A stretch of DNA of 5,777 bases from Atopobium sp. UBA2090. GTDB taxonomy: Bacteria; Actinomycetota; Coriobacteriia; Coriobacteriales; Atopobiaceae. Below, piece by piece: positions 5,462 through 5,777 of the stretch. Made by a program: the position numbers and the translations under genes. The notes beneath the pieces are model-generated. The model searched no databases. It was not told the origin of the DNA and was given only the letters and a program-made list of their open reading frames with translations. Where the stretch lies: the NCBI GenBank assembly GCA_002331575.1, contig DCZG01000140.1, positions 1 through 5,777 of the forward strand. The letters run 5' to 3'. Position 1 is the stretch's first letter, and the number at the start of each line of letters is the position of its first letter.

Positions 5462-5777
5462 CTAGTCTCCGTTATCGAGGAACGCGCCCGTCTGACGGCC
5501 CCAGAGGCGTGCGTACTCCCCGTCTGCGGAGAGGAGCGAGGCATGCGTACCGTCCTCCGTGACGCGTCCGTCGGCAATGACCACGATTCTGTCGAGAGAC
5601 GCGACGGTCGAAAGCCTATGGGCGACCACGATCGAGGTGCGGCCCTCCATGAGGTGGACGAGGGCCTCCTGAACGAGACCCTCGCTCTCAGAGTCAAGCG
5701 CGGACGTCGCCTCGTCGAGGACGAGGATCGGAGCGTCGGCGAGAATCGCCCTCGCTATGGCCACGCGCTGGCGCTGG
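5462..5777 (-). CDS. ABC transporter ATP-binding domain, exporter type (C-terminal end only)
   Basis: Only the last 104 complete codons are in the window; the gene enters from the right edge. The first visible residues, QRQRVAIARAIL, are the tail of the LSGGQ signature helix. They are followed by Walker B ILVLDEATSALDSES with the D-loop (about residues 16-30 of the visible part), the switch histidine in VVAHRLSTV (about 50-58), and a C-terminal tail with VIADGRVTEDGTHASLL. DEATSALDSESE and AHRLSTV are typical of MsbA/LmrA/MdlB-like half transporters, where the ATPase is fused behind a six-helix membrane domain; that domain would lie outside the window. The product should export a lipid, peptide or drug, but the substrate cannot be told. 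It ends in TAG at 5462. No U-rich hairpin follows, so transcription may continue into the GH3 gene. Confidence 0.92.
   Translation of the reverse strand, partial: QRQRVAIARAILADAPILVLDEATSALDSESEGLVQEALVHLMEGRTSIVVAHRLSTVASLDRIVVIADGRVTEDGTHASLLSADGEYARLWGRQTGAFLDNGD

Noticed and set aside
1..5777. A hidden defence system, CRISPR array, mobile element, tRNA or rRNA
   Set aside because: No regular repeats, no transposase or integrase motifs, no cloverleaf or rRNA stretches, and nearly all bases belong to ordinary minus-strand genes.

Overview
The window is GC-rich, and every convincing gene lies on the minus strand, so gene order reads from right to left. Heavy use of CTC and GAG codons, GTG and TTG starts, clear Shine-Dalgarno sites and the gene set (ScpA kleisin, YdiF/Uup-type ABC-F, secreted GH3 enzyme with a serine-rich stalk) suggest a high-GC Gram-positive. 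An actinobacterium of the Coriobacteriia type (Olsenella/Atopobium/Collinsella-like) is my best guess from style, not from any database match.

Layout, right to left. (1) 5777-5462: the C-terminal end of an exporter-type ABC transporter ATPase, cut by the window edge. (2) 5461-5399: a 63-bp gap with a perfect 13-bp dyad and a weak candidate promoter. (3) 5398-4097: a membrane-anchored or secreted GH3 beta-N-acetylglucosaminidase-like protein with a polyserine stalk; its usual acid/base histidine position is glutamate. (4) 4096-3969: a 128-bp gap with a consensus TATAAT box and two mutually exclusive small hairpins in the predicted 5' leader. (5) A compact five-gene run: VOC-fold protein (3968-3588), ABC-F ATPase (3565-1571), small membrane protein of unknown function (1578-1270), site-2-protease-type zinc metalloprotease (1247-546) and ScpA (543 to beyond base 1). 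Gaps inside the run are 22, -8, 22 and 2 nt, so it is probably one operon with translational coupling at two junctions.

How they may work together: the five-gene run is mainly housekeeping, covering ribosome-associated ATPase function (ABC-F), membrane proteolysis (S2P) and chromosome condensation (ScpA, with ScpB expected just beyond the left edge). The right-hand genes act at the cell envelope. No RNA gene, CRISPR array, insertion sequence, prophage part, toxin-antitoxin pair or defence island was found, and I see no clear novel system. The most notable points are the His-to-Glu change in the GH3 enzyme, the unknown membrane protein inside the operon, the two-hairpin leader, and the near-exclusive use of CTCGAG for Leu-Glu.
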